Numbered from the stretch's first letter, positions 36,836-46,038 are shown. The stretch is DNA of 64,000 bases from Pseudochrobactrum sp. sp1633 (GCF_030376605.1 NZ_JARRAE010000006.1:1-64000), one strand, 5' to 3'. Notes: generated by a model from the sequence alone, not told the origin. A program made the numbers and translations.

Positions 36836-38419
36836 TCAGTCAATACGCAAGGTTACAAAGCGCAGCTCACCACTTGGCGCGGCCAGCATCAGCAATGCAT
36901 TTTTACGTCCCTGCTGGCGCAGCTTCTCAATCTTCTTCTGAATATCCGCCGGTGCTTTCACTGTCTCCTGCGCAAACTCGACAATCACTTCACCAGCCTT
37001 GATGCGCTTTTCTTCAGCAGCAGATTTTGCTTCCACTGCGCTGATCACAACACCTTCCACATCAGCAGAAATTTCATATTGCTTGCGCTGTGCTTCATCA
37101 AGCTTGGTCATGGTCATACCAAGAACCGTCAGAGTATCCGCAGCTTTTGCCTTGTCTTTTGCTTGCTCACCGGCCTTAGCCGCAGCCTTGTCTTTGTTTT
37201 CATAATCCTCAAGGCGGCCGAGCTTGATTTTAACATCCTGCTCCTTGCCCTTACGCAGAACCCGTACTTCGACTTCTTTACCAACAGGACTTTCAGCAAC
37301 CACACGCGGCAGGTCGCGGGCACTTTCAACATCCTTACCGTCAAATTTCAGGATGATGTCACCGGCCATCAGTTCGTTATTCTCAACACCGCTATTGGCA
37401 ATCAGTCCGGCAACCAGCGCACCTTTAGGCTCGCTCATACCAAAGCTTTCAGCCACATCATCTGTCACCGGCTGAATGCGCACACCAAGCCAGCCGCGGC
37501 GTGTTTCACCAAACTCTTCCAGCTGCTTGATAACCGATACAGCAAGCTCTGAAGGGATAGCAAAACCAATACCGATAGAACCGCCGGTTGGTGAAATAAT
37601 CGCCGTATTGATACCGATAACTTTGCCGTTCATATCGAACAACGGACCACCGGAGTTACCGCGGTTAATCGCGGCATCCGTCTGAATGAAGTTATCATAT
37701 GGCCCTGCCTGAATATCACGGTTGCGGGCAGAGATAATACCCAGCGTTACCGTACCGCCGAGGCCAAACGGATTACCGATTGCCATCACCCAGTCACCGA
37801 TCCGCGATTTTTCTGAATCGCCGAAGCCAACCGCTGTGAGTTTATGCTTCGTCGGATCAACCTTCAGCAGCGCAATGTCGGTTTTGGTATCAGTGCCGAG
37901 CAGCTCTGCTTTCAGCTTTTTACCATCAGTGAAATTCACCTCGATTTCATCAGCATCGGCGATGACATGGTTGTTGGTCACAACCAGCCCCTTCTCCGCA
38001 TCAATCACGAAGCCGGAACCGAGCGACTGCATTTTACGGGCAGCACTGCCGCCGTCTTTTTGATTTTCTTCAGAGAAGAAATCATCAAAGAATTCCTGAA
38101 ACGGCGATCCTTCCGGCAGCTGTGGTGCAGGCTCGGCCTTTTCCTCTCCGTTTTCATCTTTCACGGTCTGGGATGTCGAAATATTCACCACGGAATCCAG
38201 CAGTCCCTGCGCCAGATCGGCAATCGAAGCCGGCCCTGCAACAGTCTGCCCTAAAGGCGCAAGCTTGCCTGTAATCACCGCCGGTGCCTGCGGGGCTGTA
38301 ACAGCGGCCTGCTCCTGCGCCACCACCGACGTGCCGTATAGCACCGTGCTCAGAGACAAAGCGGCAAGACCGGTACGCAGGGAAAAAGAAACCATGCTTT
38401 TATTCTGAGTGCGAACCAT
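36836..38419 (-). CDS. degP: Periplasmic serine protease, Do/DegP family
   Basis: 527 residues from ATG at 38419 (GGCGGAG upstream), with a signal peptide ending near VVAQ. The trypsin-like domain shows the triad: His in TNNHVIADADE, Asp in KTDIALLKV, Ser in INRGNSGGPLFD. Two PDZ domains follow (about 300-400, RRGWLGVRIQPV; about 425-520, LTVLGMTMTKL...) separated by a Lys/Ala-rich linker. It degrades or refolds damaged envelope proteins. The stretch SPFQEFFDDFFSEE near 100 matches the oligomerisation loop. It lies next to hflKC, but each has its own terminator. Confidence 0.95.
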   Translation of the reverse strand: MVRTQNKSMVSFSLRTGLAALSLSTVLYGTSVVAQEQAAVTAPQAPAVITGKLAPLGQTVAGPASIADLAQGLLDSVVNISTSQTVKDENGEEKAEPAPQLPEGSPFQEFFDDFFSEENQKDGGSAARKMQSLGSGFVIDAEKGLVVTNNHVIADADEIEVNFTDGKKLKAELLGTDTKTDIALLKVDPTKHKLTAVGFGDSEKSRIGDWVMAIGNPFGLGGTVTLGIISARNRDIQAGPYDNFIQTDAAINRGNSGGPLFDMNGKVIGINTAIISPTGGSIGIGFAIPSELAVSVIKQLEEFGETRRGWLGVRIQPVTDDVAESFGMSEPKGALVAGLIANSGVENNELMAGDIILKFDGKDVESARDLPRVVAESPVGKEVEVRVLRKGKEQDVKIKLGRLEDYENKDKAAAKAGEQAKDKAKAADTLTVLGMTMTKLDEAQRKQYEISADVEGVVISAVEAKSAAEEKRIKAGEVIVEFAQETVKAPADIQKKIEKLRQQGRKNALLMLAAPSGELRFVTLRID

Positions 38420-38528
38420 CTGAAACTCCGCCTGTTTTTGTTATTTAGATCGCCGTGCGCCCGATCGGCGCAAAAAGGTCGTTCTAACCCTGATACTTAC
38501 AACGGATTGCAAGCAAAATACGGCCAGA

Positions 38529-38570
38529 GCATGTCGCAGTTAAATGTCATCATTTAATATCCGCAACATA
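38529..38570. repeat. Palindromic repeat, copy B
   Basis: GCATGTCGCAGTTAAATG faces an imperfect complement ending at 38569 across a 4-base loop. The left arm matches copy A (21573-21588) closely, marking a dispersed palindromic family. Confidence 0.6.
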
Positions 38571-38661
38571 CACTCACCTGTAATTCCGAACGCCTGCTAT
38601 GAGCCGCCTGAATGCAATGCGCTCTGCTTTAAACCAATTATGCTCTACTTTTAAAGTGTTC

Positions 38662-38699
38662 GAGCGACCTTTGTACGCCCAATGGGGCGCACGGCGCTC
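38662..38699. repeat. GC-rich inverted repeat
   Basis: GAGCG ... GTACGCCC-AATG-GGGCGCAC ... GCGCTC forms a two-part stem. Unlike copies A and B in sequence; not followed by a T-run, so not an obvious terminator. Confidence 0.5.
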
Positions 38700-38762
38700 T
38701 AAAGCACATTATCAGAAGTTTGAAGCCCAGGCAGTCGCTATGATTTAATGCTGCAAATTCTG

Positions 38763-38799
38763 AAAAAAAGAGGCGTATGAAATATCATACGCCTCTTTG
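38763..38799 (-). terminator. Terminator of the hflKC-DUF2065 operon
   Basis: Stem AGAGGCGTATGA/TCATACGCCTCT with a 4-base loop and a run of seven T on the minus strand, just after the DUF2065 stop. Confidence 0.92.
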
Positions 38800-38816
38800 T
38801 AATTTTATCCGGCAGA

Positions 38817-39002
38817 TCAGCCCCGAACCAGCCAGACCACACCGACACCAAGCACCAGCGCAACCATACCTGCGGTTCGCAAATAGCTCTCCGGTGCTTC
38901 CGACACATCTTTTGCCATACGTCTGGCGAAGGTCGGAAAGCCGCCATAGAGCAGTCCCTCTAAAACGAGAAGCAAACCTATGGCTGTTATCAGATCACTC
39001 AC
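38817..39002 (-). CDS. DUF2065-family small membrane protein
   Basis: 61 residues with two membrane spans (LITAIGLLLVLEGLLYGG and AGMVALVLGVGVVWLV) around a short cytoplasmic loop (FARRMAKDV), the YjeT/DUF2065 pattern. In many proteobacteria this gene follows hflKC, as here (15 bases after hflC), suggesting a link with the FtsH-HflKC complex, but no activity is established. Confidence 0.88.
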   Translation of the reverse strand: MSDLITAIGLLLVLEGLLYGGFPTFARRMAKDVSEAPESYLRTAGMVALVLGVGVVWLVRG

Positions 39003-39017
39003 AATAACATCCGGTCT

Positions 39018-39923
39018 TTACTGGGCAGGCTGAGACGGCAACTTGCCGGCTGCATCCTTAAAGAAGCGGAAGAATTGTGAATCCGGTGACAGAACCATTG
39101 TTGTACCTTCAGCCTGCAAAGACTGACGATAGGCGTTCATTGACCGGTAGAATGCGAAGAAATCAGGATCCTGTTTAGCGGCATCCGCAAAAATACGGCC
39201 CCGCTCACCTTCACCCTCACCGCGCAGAACTTCCGAATCACGGTTCGCTTCAGAGACGATTTCCACAACCTGACGGTCAGCCACAGCCTTGATACGCTGT
39301 GCAGCTTCACGGCCACGGGCACGCAGACGTTCAGCTTCGGCAAGACGTTCGGCCTTCATGCGGTCGAATGTCTGCTGAGAAACCTCAGCGGTCAGATCAG
39401 TACGGCGGATACGCACATCCTCAATGGTCAGACCAAGGGATTCCGCATCCGGACGCAGCTGGTCGCGCACTTCACGCATCATGCTGCCACGTTCTTCCGA
39501 CAAGGCTGATTCAAAGCCACGCAGACCATAGACCTGACGCAGAGCCGCATCGAGACGGGTACGCAGACGCTGTTCTGCAAGCATTGTATTCGCCGAAACA
39601 GTCTCACGGAATTTACGGGCATCCGTAATGCGGTAAACGAGGAACGCATCCACATCATAGAATTTACCGCCGGAAACCTGAACGCGGATATCGTCCAGAT
39701 CAAAGCGCATCATACGATCATCAATGATCTGCACATTATCTGCTTCAGCAAAAGCAAATGGCAGCTTGAAGTAAATGCCAGGCTCAGTTTTTACATCAAC
39801 GATCTGACCAAAACGCGAGACAATTGCCTGCTGGCGTTCGTTGACGACGAAAAGCGATGAATAAACCAGAAATGCGACAACAGCGATCGCACCAACGATA
39901 AAAGGCAAACGATTCTGATTCAT
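39018..39923 (-). CDS. hflC: HflC, SPFH membrane protein regulating FtsH
   Basis: 301 residues. A single N-terminal membrane anchor (IVGAIAVVAFLVYSSLFVV) is followed by the SPFH domain (ERQQAIVSRFGQIVDVKTEPGIYFKLPF) and the coiled-coil segment (RMKAERLAEAERLRARGREAAQRIKA, about 185-215). It forms a large periplasmic cage with HflK that encloses and restrains FtsH. The start overlaps the hflK stop (TAATG). Confidence 0.96.
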   Translation of the reverse strand: MNQNRLPFIVGAIAVVAFLVYSSLFVVNERQQAIVSRFGQIVDVKTEPGIYFKLPFAFAEADNVQIIDDRMMRFDLDDIRVQVSGGKFYDVDAFLVYRITDARKFRETVSANTMLAEQRLRTRLDAALRQVYGLRGFESALSEERGSMMREVRDQLRPDAESLGLTIEDVRIRRTDLTAEVSQQTFDRMKAERLAEAERLRARGREAAQRIKAVADRQVVEIVSEANRDSEVLRGEGEGERGRIFADAAKQDPDFFAFYRSMNAYRQSLQAEGTTMVLSPDSQFFRFFKDAAGKLPSQPAQ

Positions 39924-41077
39924 TATTGTGCGCCTCCAGCAGTTCCGGCCGGCTTACCTTGCTGGCGCATCAGTTCCGTCAGCGGCAGGTAAGGCATAAC
40001 ATTGTTACCGCCTTCGATAATCACCTTGTTGCTGTCTTTCAGCACCTGCTCCATCGTTTCAATGAAGAGACGATCGCGGGTAACATCAGGCGACTGCTTG
40101 TAAATATTCAGGACAGAGTTAAAGCGCTGGGTTTCACCTTCTGCTTCCTGAACCATACGGGTTTTGTAACCGGCAGCATCTTCACGAACCTGCGCAGCCT
40201 CACCGCGTGCCTGACCAAGCTTCTGGTTAGAATACTGGTTGGCTTCTTCTACAAAGCGGTCTTCATCCTGTTCAGCACGCTGCACTTCATCAAAAGCATC
40301 AGCCACTTCGCGCGGTGGTGCAGCATCTTCAATGGAAAGAGCCGTAACCTGAATACCGGCGCCATAGCCGTTCAGCGTATCCTGCACAATATCACGCACC
40401 GATTCAGCAATCGCTGCACGATTGTCACGGAACACATCCTGAGCCGGACGACGGCCAACGATTTCACGGATCGCGCTTTCAGAAACCTGACGAACCATAT
40501 TGTCAGGATCCTGTACCTTGAACAGGTACGAACGCGGATCGGAAACACGGTAAAGGACAGAGAACTGAACATTAACAATGTTCTGGTCACCGGTCAGCAT
40601 CAGACCCTGTGTGGCACCGCGTGTGCCCTGACCGCCAATATTGATCTGGCGTTCACCGGTCGAGACCTTTTCATAGGTTTCAATCGGCCAGAAATGGAAA
40701 TGCAGACCTGGTTCGGAAATGGTTTCTTTCGGCACACCGAAGCGCATTTCAACCGCAAGCTCATCCGGCTGCACGGTATACATAGACTGGAACAGCCAGA
40801 AACCGGCAAGTGCAAGCGCACCAACGATATACAAAGCCGGGCCGCCACCGCCGCCACCGCCGCCCGGGATCACTTTTTTGAGGCGATCCTGGCCTTTGCG
40901 CAAAATATCTTCCAGATCAGGAGGAGTTCCGCCAGGCCCGCCGCGCGGTCCTTTAGGGCCTTGTCCCCACGGTCCGCCCTGATTAGAGCCGCCATTATTG
41001 GAACCGCCGTTACCGGACCCGCCATTCTTATCGCCGCTACCCCACGGGCCGCCGCCATTTTGATTACTCCAGGGCAT
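39923..41077 (-). CDS. hflK: HflK, SPFH membrane protein regulating FtsH
   Basis: 384 residues from ATG at 41077 (AGAGG upstream). A long Gly/Asn-rich cytoplasmic N-terminus (about 1-75, including a run of eight glycines) precedes the anchor (ALYIVGALALAGFWLFQSMY) and the SPFH domain (VQPDELAVEMRFGVPKET). The coiled coil with EEANQYSNQKLGQARGEAAQ follows. Partner of HflC in control of FtsH proteolysis. Confidence 0.96.
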   Translation of the reverse strand: MPWSNQNGGGPWGSGDKNGGSGNGGSNNGGSNQGGPWGQGPKGPRGGPGGTPPDLEDILRKGQDRLKKVIPGGGGGGGGPALYIVGALALAGFWLFQSMYTVQPDELAVEMRFGVPKETISEPGLHFHFWPIETYEKVSTGERQINIGGQGTRGATQGLMLTGDQNIVNVQFSVLYRVSDPRSYLFKVQDPDNMVRQVSESAIREIVGRRPAQDVFRDNRAAIAESVRDIVQDTLNGYGAGIQVTALSIEDAAPPREVADAFDEVQRAEQDEDRFVEEANQYSNQKLGQARGEAAQVREDAAGYKTRMVQEAEGETQRFNSVLNIYKQSPDVTRDRLFIETMEQVLKDSNKVIIEGGNNVMPYLPLTELMRQQGKPAGTAGGAQ

Positions 41078-41264
41078 CCTCACCTCTCGTGCCAGATGTC
41101 AGAGGCGGAACACCTCTATTCATCAATCAGTCTGTTCCGTTTATAGGTACGCAAAAGCAGTCTTTCAACGCAAGACACGAAGATTCATCACGCTTTTGCA
41201 ATTTTCTGACAAATTAGTTGATCGACATGGTAAAAATAGCTGTCTTTTGAGACTGCCCTACCTG

Positions 41265-41774
41265 TTAGCGTCGTTCGTAAACCACATAGCGGGTCGGATA
41301 ATTATCCTTCTCGCCCGCAGGCACATGCTCTTCACTGACAACCTGCCAGACCTGGGGATCGACAGGACCGAAAAACGCATCGCCGTCGATTGAAGCTTCA
41401 ATATGCGTCACATGCAGGTGCGTAGCCTTATCCATAGCCTGAGCATAAATCTGCGCCCCGCCGATAATACAAATTTCATCAACACCGGCTTCGCGTGCTG
41501 CCTGTTCACCAGAAATCAGCGCTTCATCAATGGTCTGCACAACCAGCGCACCTTCCGCTTTGTAACCACCATCACGGGTGATCACAATATTGGCGCGGTT
41601 CGGCAGCGGACGGCCCAGCGATTCCCATGTTTTGCGCCCCATCACCACAGGCTTGCCGAGTGTAAGTTTTTTGAAACGCTGCAAATCCGTGGAAAGACGC
41701 CACGGCATGCCGTTATCGCGCCCGATCACACCATTTTCTGACACAGCAACAACAAAAGAAATAATCATGGTCAT
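41265..41774 (-). CDS. folA: Dihydrofolate reductase
   Basis: 169 residues from ATG at 41774, overlapping the thyA stop (TGATG); an ATG two codons later is also possible. SFVVAVSENGVIGRDNGMPW with the catalytic acid region, VVMGRKTWESLGRPLPNRANIVITR, and EICIIGGAQIYAQAM are DHFR signatures. It regenerates tetrahydrofolate consumed by the adjacent thymidylate synthase, so the coupled pair is one metabolic unit. Cytoplasmic. Confidence 0.97.
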   Translation of the reverse strand: MTMIISFVVAVSENGVIGRDNGMPWRLSTDLQRFKKLTLGKPVVMGRKTWESLGRPLPNRANIVITRDGGYKAEGALVVQTIDEALISGEQAAREAGVDEICIIGGAQIYAQAMDKATHLHVTHIEASIDGDAFFGPVDPQVWQVVSEEHVPAGEKDNYPTRYVVYERR

Positions 41775-42568
41775 CACACCGCAATCGGCGCTTTGATGGA
41801 TGGCTCGGCCTCATAGCCAACCAGTTTGAAATCCTCAAAGCGGAAGGCGAAGAGATCTTTTACTTCCGTGTTGATTTCCATCACCGGCAGCGCTTTCGGC
41901 TCGCGGGTGAGCTGCAATTTCGCCTGATCGAAATGATTGTGATAGAGATGCGCATCGCCGAGCGTATGCACAAAATCACCAAGTTTCAGACCGGCAACCT
42001 GCGCAATCATCATAGTCAGCAGCGCATAGGATGCGATGTTAAATGGCACGCCGAGGAAAATATCGGCTGAACGCTGATAGAGCTGGCACGATAATTTGCC
42101 GTCCGCCACATAGAACTGGAACAGGCAATGGCATGGCGGCAGCGCCATTTCATCAACCAGCGCCGGATTCCATGCAGACACAATCAAACGTCTTGAATTA
42201 GGATTCTTCTGCAAATCTCTCATAAGATTCGCAATTTGGTCGATATGCGTACCATCAGGTTTCGGCCATGAACGCCATTGCGCACCATAGACAGGGCCGA
42301 GATCACCATTCTCGTCCGCCCATTCATCCCAGATACTCACGCCATTCTCTTTAAGGTAAGAAATATTGGTGTCGCCGCGCAAAAACCACAGCAATTCATG
42401 GATGATAGAACGCAGATGCAGCTTTTTGGTCGTCAGCACAGGAAAGCCCTGCGCGAGATCAAAACGCATCTGATAGCCAAAAACCGAACGTGTTCCCGTA
42501 CCGGTACGATCGCCACGATCAGTGCCGTTGTCGAGAACGTGCTGAAGAAGATCAAGATATGTACGCAT
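41774..42568 (-). CDS. thyA: Thymidylate synthase
   Basis: 264 residues, the usual ThyA length. Signatures are [19 protein letters not shown] near the N-terminus, the catalytic Cys in [12 protein letters not shown], and [20 protein letters not shown] with the folate/dUMP contacts. It methylates dUMP to dTMP, converting methylene-THF to dihydrofolate. Confidence 0.98.
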   Translation of the reverse strand: MRTYLDLLQHVLDNGTDRGDRTGTGTRSVFGYQMRFDLAQGFPVLTTKKLHLRSIIHELLWFLRGDTNISYLKENGVSIWDEWADENGDLGPVYGAQWRSWPKPDGTHIDQIANLMRDLQKNPNSRRLIVSAWNPALVDEMALPPCHCLFQFYVADGKLSCQLYQRSADIFLGVPFNIASYALLTMMIAQVAGLKLGDFVHTLGDAHLYHNHFDQAKLQLTREPKALPVMEINTEVKDLFAFRFEDFKLVGYEAEPSIKAPIAV

Positions 42569-42638
42569 AGGCGCTATTTAGCCCTTTTGAGAATTCACAG
42601 CAATGACGCACACACAGTTTTGATCAGTAAGAGCACAT

Positions 42639-42670
42639 AAAAAAGCCCCGCTGAATGCGGGGCTTTTAAA
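42639..42670. terminator. Terminator of the DUF2853 gene
   Basis: Stem AAAAGCCCCGC/GCGGGGCTTTT with a 5-base loop and A/T tracts on both sides; serves the DUF2853 gene on the minus strand, 9 bases after its stop. Confidence 0.92.
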
Positions 42671-42675
42671 ACTTA

Positions 42676-42987
42676 TCAGAGGCTTTCCAGCTTACCGAGC
42701 GCTTTTGCGGTCAGGTAATAGAAGGTCACACGCTGCTTGTTGTGGTCGCCCTTCATGGTTTCAGCCACGCTGGCGATAACAGCATCTGCCTTTTCAGCAT
42801 CTTCAATGCCAAGCTTTTTGCCAATCCAGCTGGTGCGTACACGCGCCAGTTCTTCAGCATCGGAAGCAGCAACCAGCGACGCATCGCGGCTGCGTAGAGC
42901 AATACCGAGATGCTTCACGATTTTAGCAACAACAGCCTCATCGGCAGCAGCATCGTAACGGCGTACGTCGGCTAGATAATCAGTCAT
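42676..42987 (-). CDS. DUF2853-family protein
   Basis: 103 residues from ATG at 42987 with GGAG about 11 bases upstream. The sequence (MTDYLADVRRYDAAADEAVV..., ...HNKQRVTFYYLTAKALGKL) matches DUF2853, a small all-helical cytoplasmic family common in Alphaproteobacteria and Bacteroidetes with no assigned role. Monocistronic with a strong terminator, which suggests good expression. Confidence 0.85.
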   Translation of the reverse strand: MTDYLADVRRYDAAADEAVVAKIVKHLGIALRSRDASLVAASDAEELARVRTSWIGKKLGIEDAEKADAVIASVAETMKGDHNKQRVTFYYLTAKALGKLESL

Positions 42988-43020
42988 GAAACCAGTCTCC
43001 TTCAATCTGACCGTGGTCAC

Positions 43021-43304
43021 GGCCGTTAAACCCGAAGTAGCAAATAAGACAATGACGCAGCAATCTGCTGATGAATCATCGTTTAACTCTGTATGCCACT
43101 ATATTATGGAAAGATTGACCAGCAGACAAAGGCTGTCAATGCTGTAATGCCTCTATTCTATCAGAAAACACACCAAACTGTTATTTCAATCTTTTTTGAT
43201 AAATGACGGGCGTTCATAAATCCGGCCGGATCAATATTTTCAACGCCCGAAGACACAGGAAAATTCCTGCGCCCTCTTTTCAAGCCCGTGGAAGCCGCCT
43301 ATAT
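43021..43304. other. Region upstream of tmRNA
   Basis: About 280 bases with no gene. It should contain the tmRNA promoter and holds a nested inverted repeat at 43207-43249 (CGGGCGTT/AACGCCCG around ATCCGGCCGGAT). Confidence 0.5.
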
Positions 43305-43640
43305 AAGGTGTGTCGGCTTGACCGACTATGGTGATAAATGGACTGCGTAATAAACCCATTGGACCCGGGGGCGGTACCCGGCGCCTCCACCAGAATACAG
43401 CTTAAAATATCAGGCTGTATTGTGGCGGGGGCGAAACAGGATCGACAAGGGCGTAAAGGCTGATCTTTTGCTCGGCATTGTACCACCGTTATCGGGCTAT
43501 TGAGTAGTTGCAAATGACAACAAAGCTCAGGGTTACGCTCTCGCTGCCTAATGGCGGTGCGGGAAACCCAACCTAAGTCCTTAGGGTTAGCCCCTTAAGG
43601 CGGGGTTCGGAGGCACCTGGCAACAGAAGCCTCCACTTCT
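43305..43640 (+). ncRNA. ssrA: Two-piece (circularly permuted) tmRNA
   Basis: The acceptor piece comes first and ends in GCGCCTCCACCA at 43392; its stem pairs with GGGGGCG, the start of the coding piece at 43427. The 34 bases between them form an AATACAGC/GCTGTATT loop that is removed. The tag frame at 43510-43551 reads ANDNKAQGYALAA then TAA, and the ending ALAA is the ClpXP/ClpAP degron. The coding piece closes with a GGAGGC/GCCTCC stem near 43634. Permuted two-piece tmRNA is characteristic of Alphaproteobacteria. It frees stalled ribosomes and tags incomplete proteins for degradation. The outer ends are estimated. Confidence 0.93.
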
Positions 43641-43664
43641 TTCCCTTTATGTATACGTATGAAA

Positions 43665-43695
43665 AAGGCACCGGATTTTCCGATGCCTTATTTTA
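43665..43695. terminator. Terminator between tmRNA and efflux-pump gene
   Basis: AAGGCACCGGA/TCCGATGCCTT (one mismatch, 3-base loop) followed by ATTTTATT on the plus strand and preceded by an A-run, so usable by both converging genes. Confidence 0.8.
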
Positions 43696-43708
43696 TTATG
43701 TCAAACAC

Positions 43709-44926
43709 TCATCGAATGATCGTCTCATACGAGGCTGGCTTTTTCAGCCCGTGCCGCATGATGGTTATATAAGTCAGCACCCAACCGCAGAAGCCGCACA
43801 GCGCAATGGCAACCAGCATTGGCAAAACATTGCCGTTCATGATGAATGAACTAAGCCCCATTGCTGCGGCTGCGACCAGCAGTTGCAAAGTTCCGAGCAA
43901 TGCGGCTGCCGTTCCGGCAATCTCGCCATGATCATCCAGTGCCAGAACACTGGTTCCGGGCAGAACAAGCCCGAGAAAACCATTGCCGATAAACAGAAAT
44001 GCCATAATCATCCACAGGCTCTGAGTGAGGAATATGGCTGCAAGAACCATGACAACCATCGTCACCAGATAGCCGGTTACCGCATAGGAAACGACTTTTC
44101 CCAGGCCGTAACGGCTCGCCAACATGCCATTCAACTGAGACACGCCGAAAAACGAGATCGCATTGAGCGAGAACACCAGCGAATATTCACGTGGGGTCAA
44201 TCCGTATTTTTCGATAAAGATAAACGATGAATTGGCGATATAGACAAAGAATGCTGCCATGCAGCAACCGCCGATACAGGTAAGCCCGATAAATTTGCCG
44301 TCGCGGATCAAAAGCGCATAGCCGCGCAATGCACGTCCGACCCCACCAGAGATCCGCTTTTCAACCGGCCGCGTTTCTTCCTGCGCGAAAGTCACCAAAG
44401 CCAGCCCGAGAATAGCCGCCAGCAACACCGCCCAGAACACGCCGCGCCAGCCAAAATCATCGATAATAAAACTGCCTGTCAGCGGCGCCAGAATTGGCGA
44501 AATCGAAAACACCAGCATCAGCATCGACATCAGCCGCGCCGCATCAACACCGGTATAGAGGTCACGCACAATCGCACGGGGCACAACCATGCCCGCACTC
44601 GCCCCTACACCCTGAATGAAGCGGAAAAAGATCAGCATTTCGATATTTGTGGCCATAGCCGAGCCAACACTACCGATACCGAAGAGTACAAGCCCCAGAT
44701 AAAGCGGCAGTTTACGGCCATAAATATCGGAGAATGGTCCGCAGAACATCTGCATCAGCGCCGTCGCCAGAAAAAACACCATCAGGCTCATCTGCACAGC
44801 CGCTTCATTGGCATGCAGATCTCTGGCAATTGCAGGCAGCGCCGGCAGATACATATCAATGGCAAACGGCCCGATTGCCGAAATAAAACCAAGCACAAGC
44901 GCGGTGCGCATCAAACGAGCGGACAT
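43709..44926 (-). CDS. MFS drug efflux transporter, Bcr/CflA type
   Basis: 405 residues with twelve predicted spans. IGPFAIDMYLPALPAIARDL in the first span, SDIYGRKLPLYLGLVLFGIGS (MFS loop motif), and RFIQGVGASAGMVVPRAIVRDL are hallmarks of the Bcr/CflA subfamily of proton antiporters that export drugs such as bicyclomycin or chloramphenicol, or natural metabolites. Substrate cannot be told. Single gene. Confidence 0.92.
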   Translation of the reverse strand: MSARLMRTALVLGFISAIGPFAIDMYLPALPAIARDLHANEAAVQMSLMVFFLATALMQMFCGPFSDIYGRKLPLYLGLVLFGIGSVGSAMATNIEMLIFFRFIQGVGASAGMVVPRAIVRDLYTGVDAARLMSMLMLVFSISPILAPLTGSFIIDDFGWRGVFWAVLLAAILGLALVTFAQEETRPVEKRISGGVGRALRGYALLIRDGKFIGLTCIGGCCMAAFFVYIANSSFIFIEKYGLTPREYSLVFSLNAISFFGVSQLNGMLASRYGLGKVVSYAVTGYLVTMVVMVLAAIFLTQSLWMIMAFLFIGNGFLGLVLPGTSVLALDDHGEIAGTAAALLGTLQLLVAAAAMGLSSFIMNGNVLPMLVAIALCGFCGWVLTYITIMRHGLKKPASYETIIR

Positions 44927-45405
44927 TCTAACATCTTTCAGAATACGGAGGATTGCTCATCCGCCTCTGTGCAGAAAACCACAATCCGTCAAATAATTCA
45001 GCCGCTTGTCATCGCACTCAGATTTTTCACATAATCCGGACTGAAGGGAGTGGGAAAATAAAAGCGAAGCTACCAATGGTCAACCGTCAATTTAATCCGG
45101 ATTGGCTTCTGAGGTACCCATGCTAACTTAAAGCAGCCGGAAACACGCATAATGCGTACGAAACATGCCGGAAAAGCAGATTATTTCAGAAAGCCCTTTC
45201 ACCTTTCATTACAGGGGTATATTGATAAATGAGGTAAATTTTCTGCGCTTTTTTCACACAAATGACAAAAGCTGTTGTACCACTTAACCAGAACATGCTG
45301 CCTCTTTCAGAATGCCGGCTCCTGATTAATCAATTGATCATACGGCAATGCTGATTTAGACAACATATATGACATCACTCCTCGAATCCGCGGGATAAGG
45401 ATTTT
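44927..45405. other. Divergent intergenic region upstream of sspB
   Basis: About 480 bases between the efflux-pump gene (minus) and sspB (plus). No gene-length frame and no clear hairpin. The sspB ribosome-binding site (AAGGA) is at its right end. Confidence 0.5.
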
Positions 45406-46002
45406 ATGGTTCAGGATCTTATCCGTTACGATATTCTTGCTCAGGATGCGCTTCGCGGCGTTATCCGCAAAGTACTTATGGAAGTGAACAAGGCTGGCTT
45501 GCCCGGCAATCATCACTTCTTCATCACCTTTCTGACCGAAGCCCCGGGCGTTCGCATTTCATCCCGTCTGAAGGAAAAATATCCTGAACAGATGACAATT
45601 GTTATGCAGCACCAATATTGGGATCTGGTGGTCACTGAGCAGCTTTTTGAAGTCGGCCTTTCCTTTGGTGAAATCGCTGAAAAGCTGGTGATCCCGTTCT
45701 CCGCTATTCGCGGCTTCTACGACCCGTCAGTCAATTTCGAGTTGGAATTTGATGTGTCTATTGCCCTGCCAACCGGCGATAACGACACGGAAACACTGGA
45801 AATTGTTTCTGAGCTGAGACCACAGGACGATGCTTCAGAAGATCAGGAAGACGCATCTGCCAAGCCTGCGAAGAAACCGGCGAAGAAAGCCGACCGCAGC
45901 AAAACGACAGCAAAAGACGACGGTGCTGAAAAGCCAGCGACTGAAGAAGCTCCGAAACCATCGGCTGATGTTGTATCGCTTGATGCTTTCCGCAAAAAAT
46001 AA
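45406..46002 (+). CDS. sspB: SspB-family stringent starvation/ClpXP adaptor
   Basis: 198 residues. The N-terminal about 120 residues (IRYDILAQDALRGVIRKVL, ISSRLKEKYPEQMTIVMQHQYWDLVV, FSAIRGFYDPSVNFELEF) are the SspB fold in its alphaproteobacterial form. A Lys/Ala/Pro-rich linker follows (about 140-185), and the C-terminus DVVSLDAFRKK is the short ClpX-binding tail. SspB tethers ssrA-tagged proteins to ClpXP; the tmRNA that adds the tag is 1.8 kb upstream. Confidence 0.92.
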   Translation: MVQDLIRYDILAQDALRGVIRKVLMEVNKAGLPGNHHFFITFLTEAPGVRISSRLKEKYPEQMTIVMQHQYWDLVVTEQLFEVGLSFGEIAEKLVIPFSAIRGFYDPSVNFELEFDVSIALPTGDNDTETLEIVSELRPQDDASEDQEDASAKPAKKPAKKADRSKTTAKDDGAEKPATEEAPKPSADVVSLDAFRKK

Positions 46003-46012
46003 ATGACATGAT

Positions 46013-46038
46013 CGCATTCCGGCTCCGGCCGGAATGCG
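46013..46038. other. Hairpin between sspB and the DUF4169 gene
   Basis: Perfect 10-base arms CGCATTCCGG/CCGGAATGCG with a 6-base loop. No T-run follows, so it may process or weaken rather than end the transcript. Confidence 0.5.

Larger units (their letters stand above)
38420..38762. other. Repeat-rich intergenic region
   Basis: About 340 bases between the degP-type promoter and the hflKC terminator. It contains palindromic copy B (38529-38570) and another inverted repeat (38662-38699), and two near-copies of the short word GCTCTnCTTTTAAA near 38624 and 38642. No coding frame of note. Confidence 0.6.

Noticed and set aside
39926-41146. 406-codon plus-strand open frame
   Set aside because: Antisense to hflK, with no recognisable domain.
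43280-43513. 77-codon minus-strand frame
   Set aside because: Overlaps the tmRNA gene, which explains the sequence.
45367-45396. Nine-codon ORF just before sspB as a leader peptide
   Set aside because: Too short and without a linked terminator or codon bias; its stop merely overlaps the sspB ribosome-binding site.
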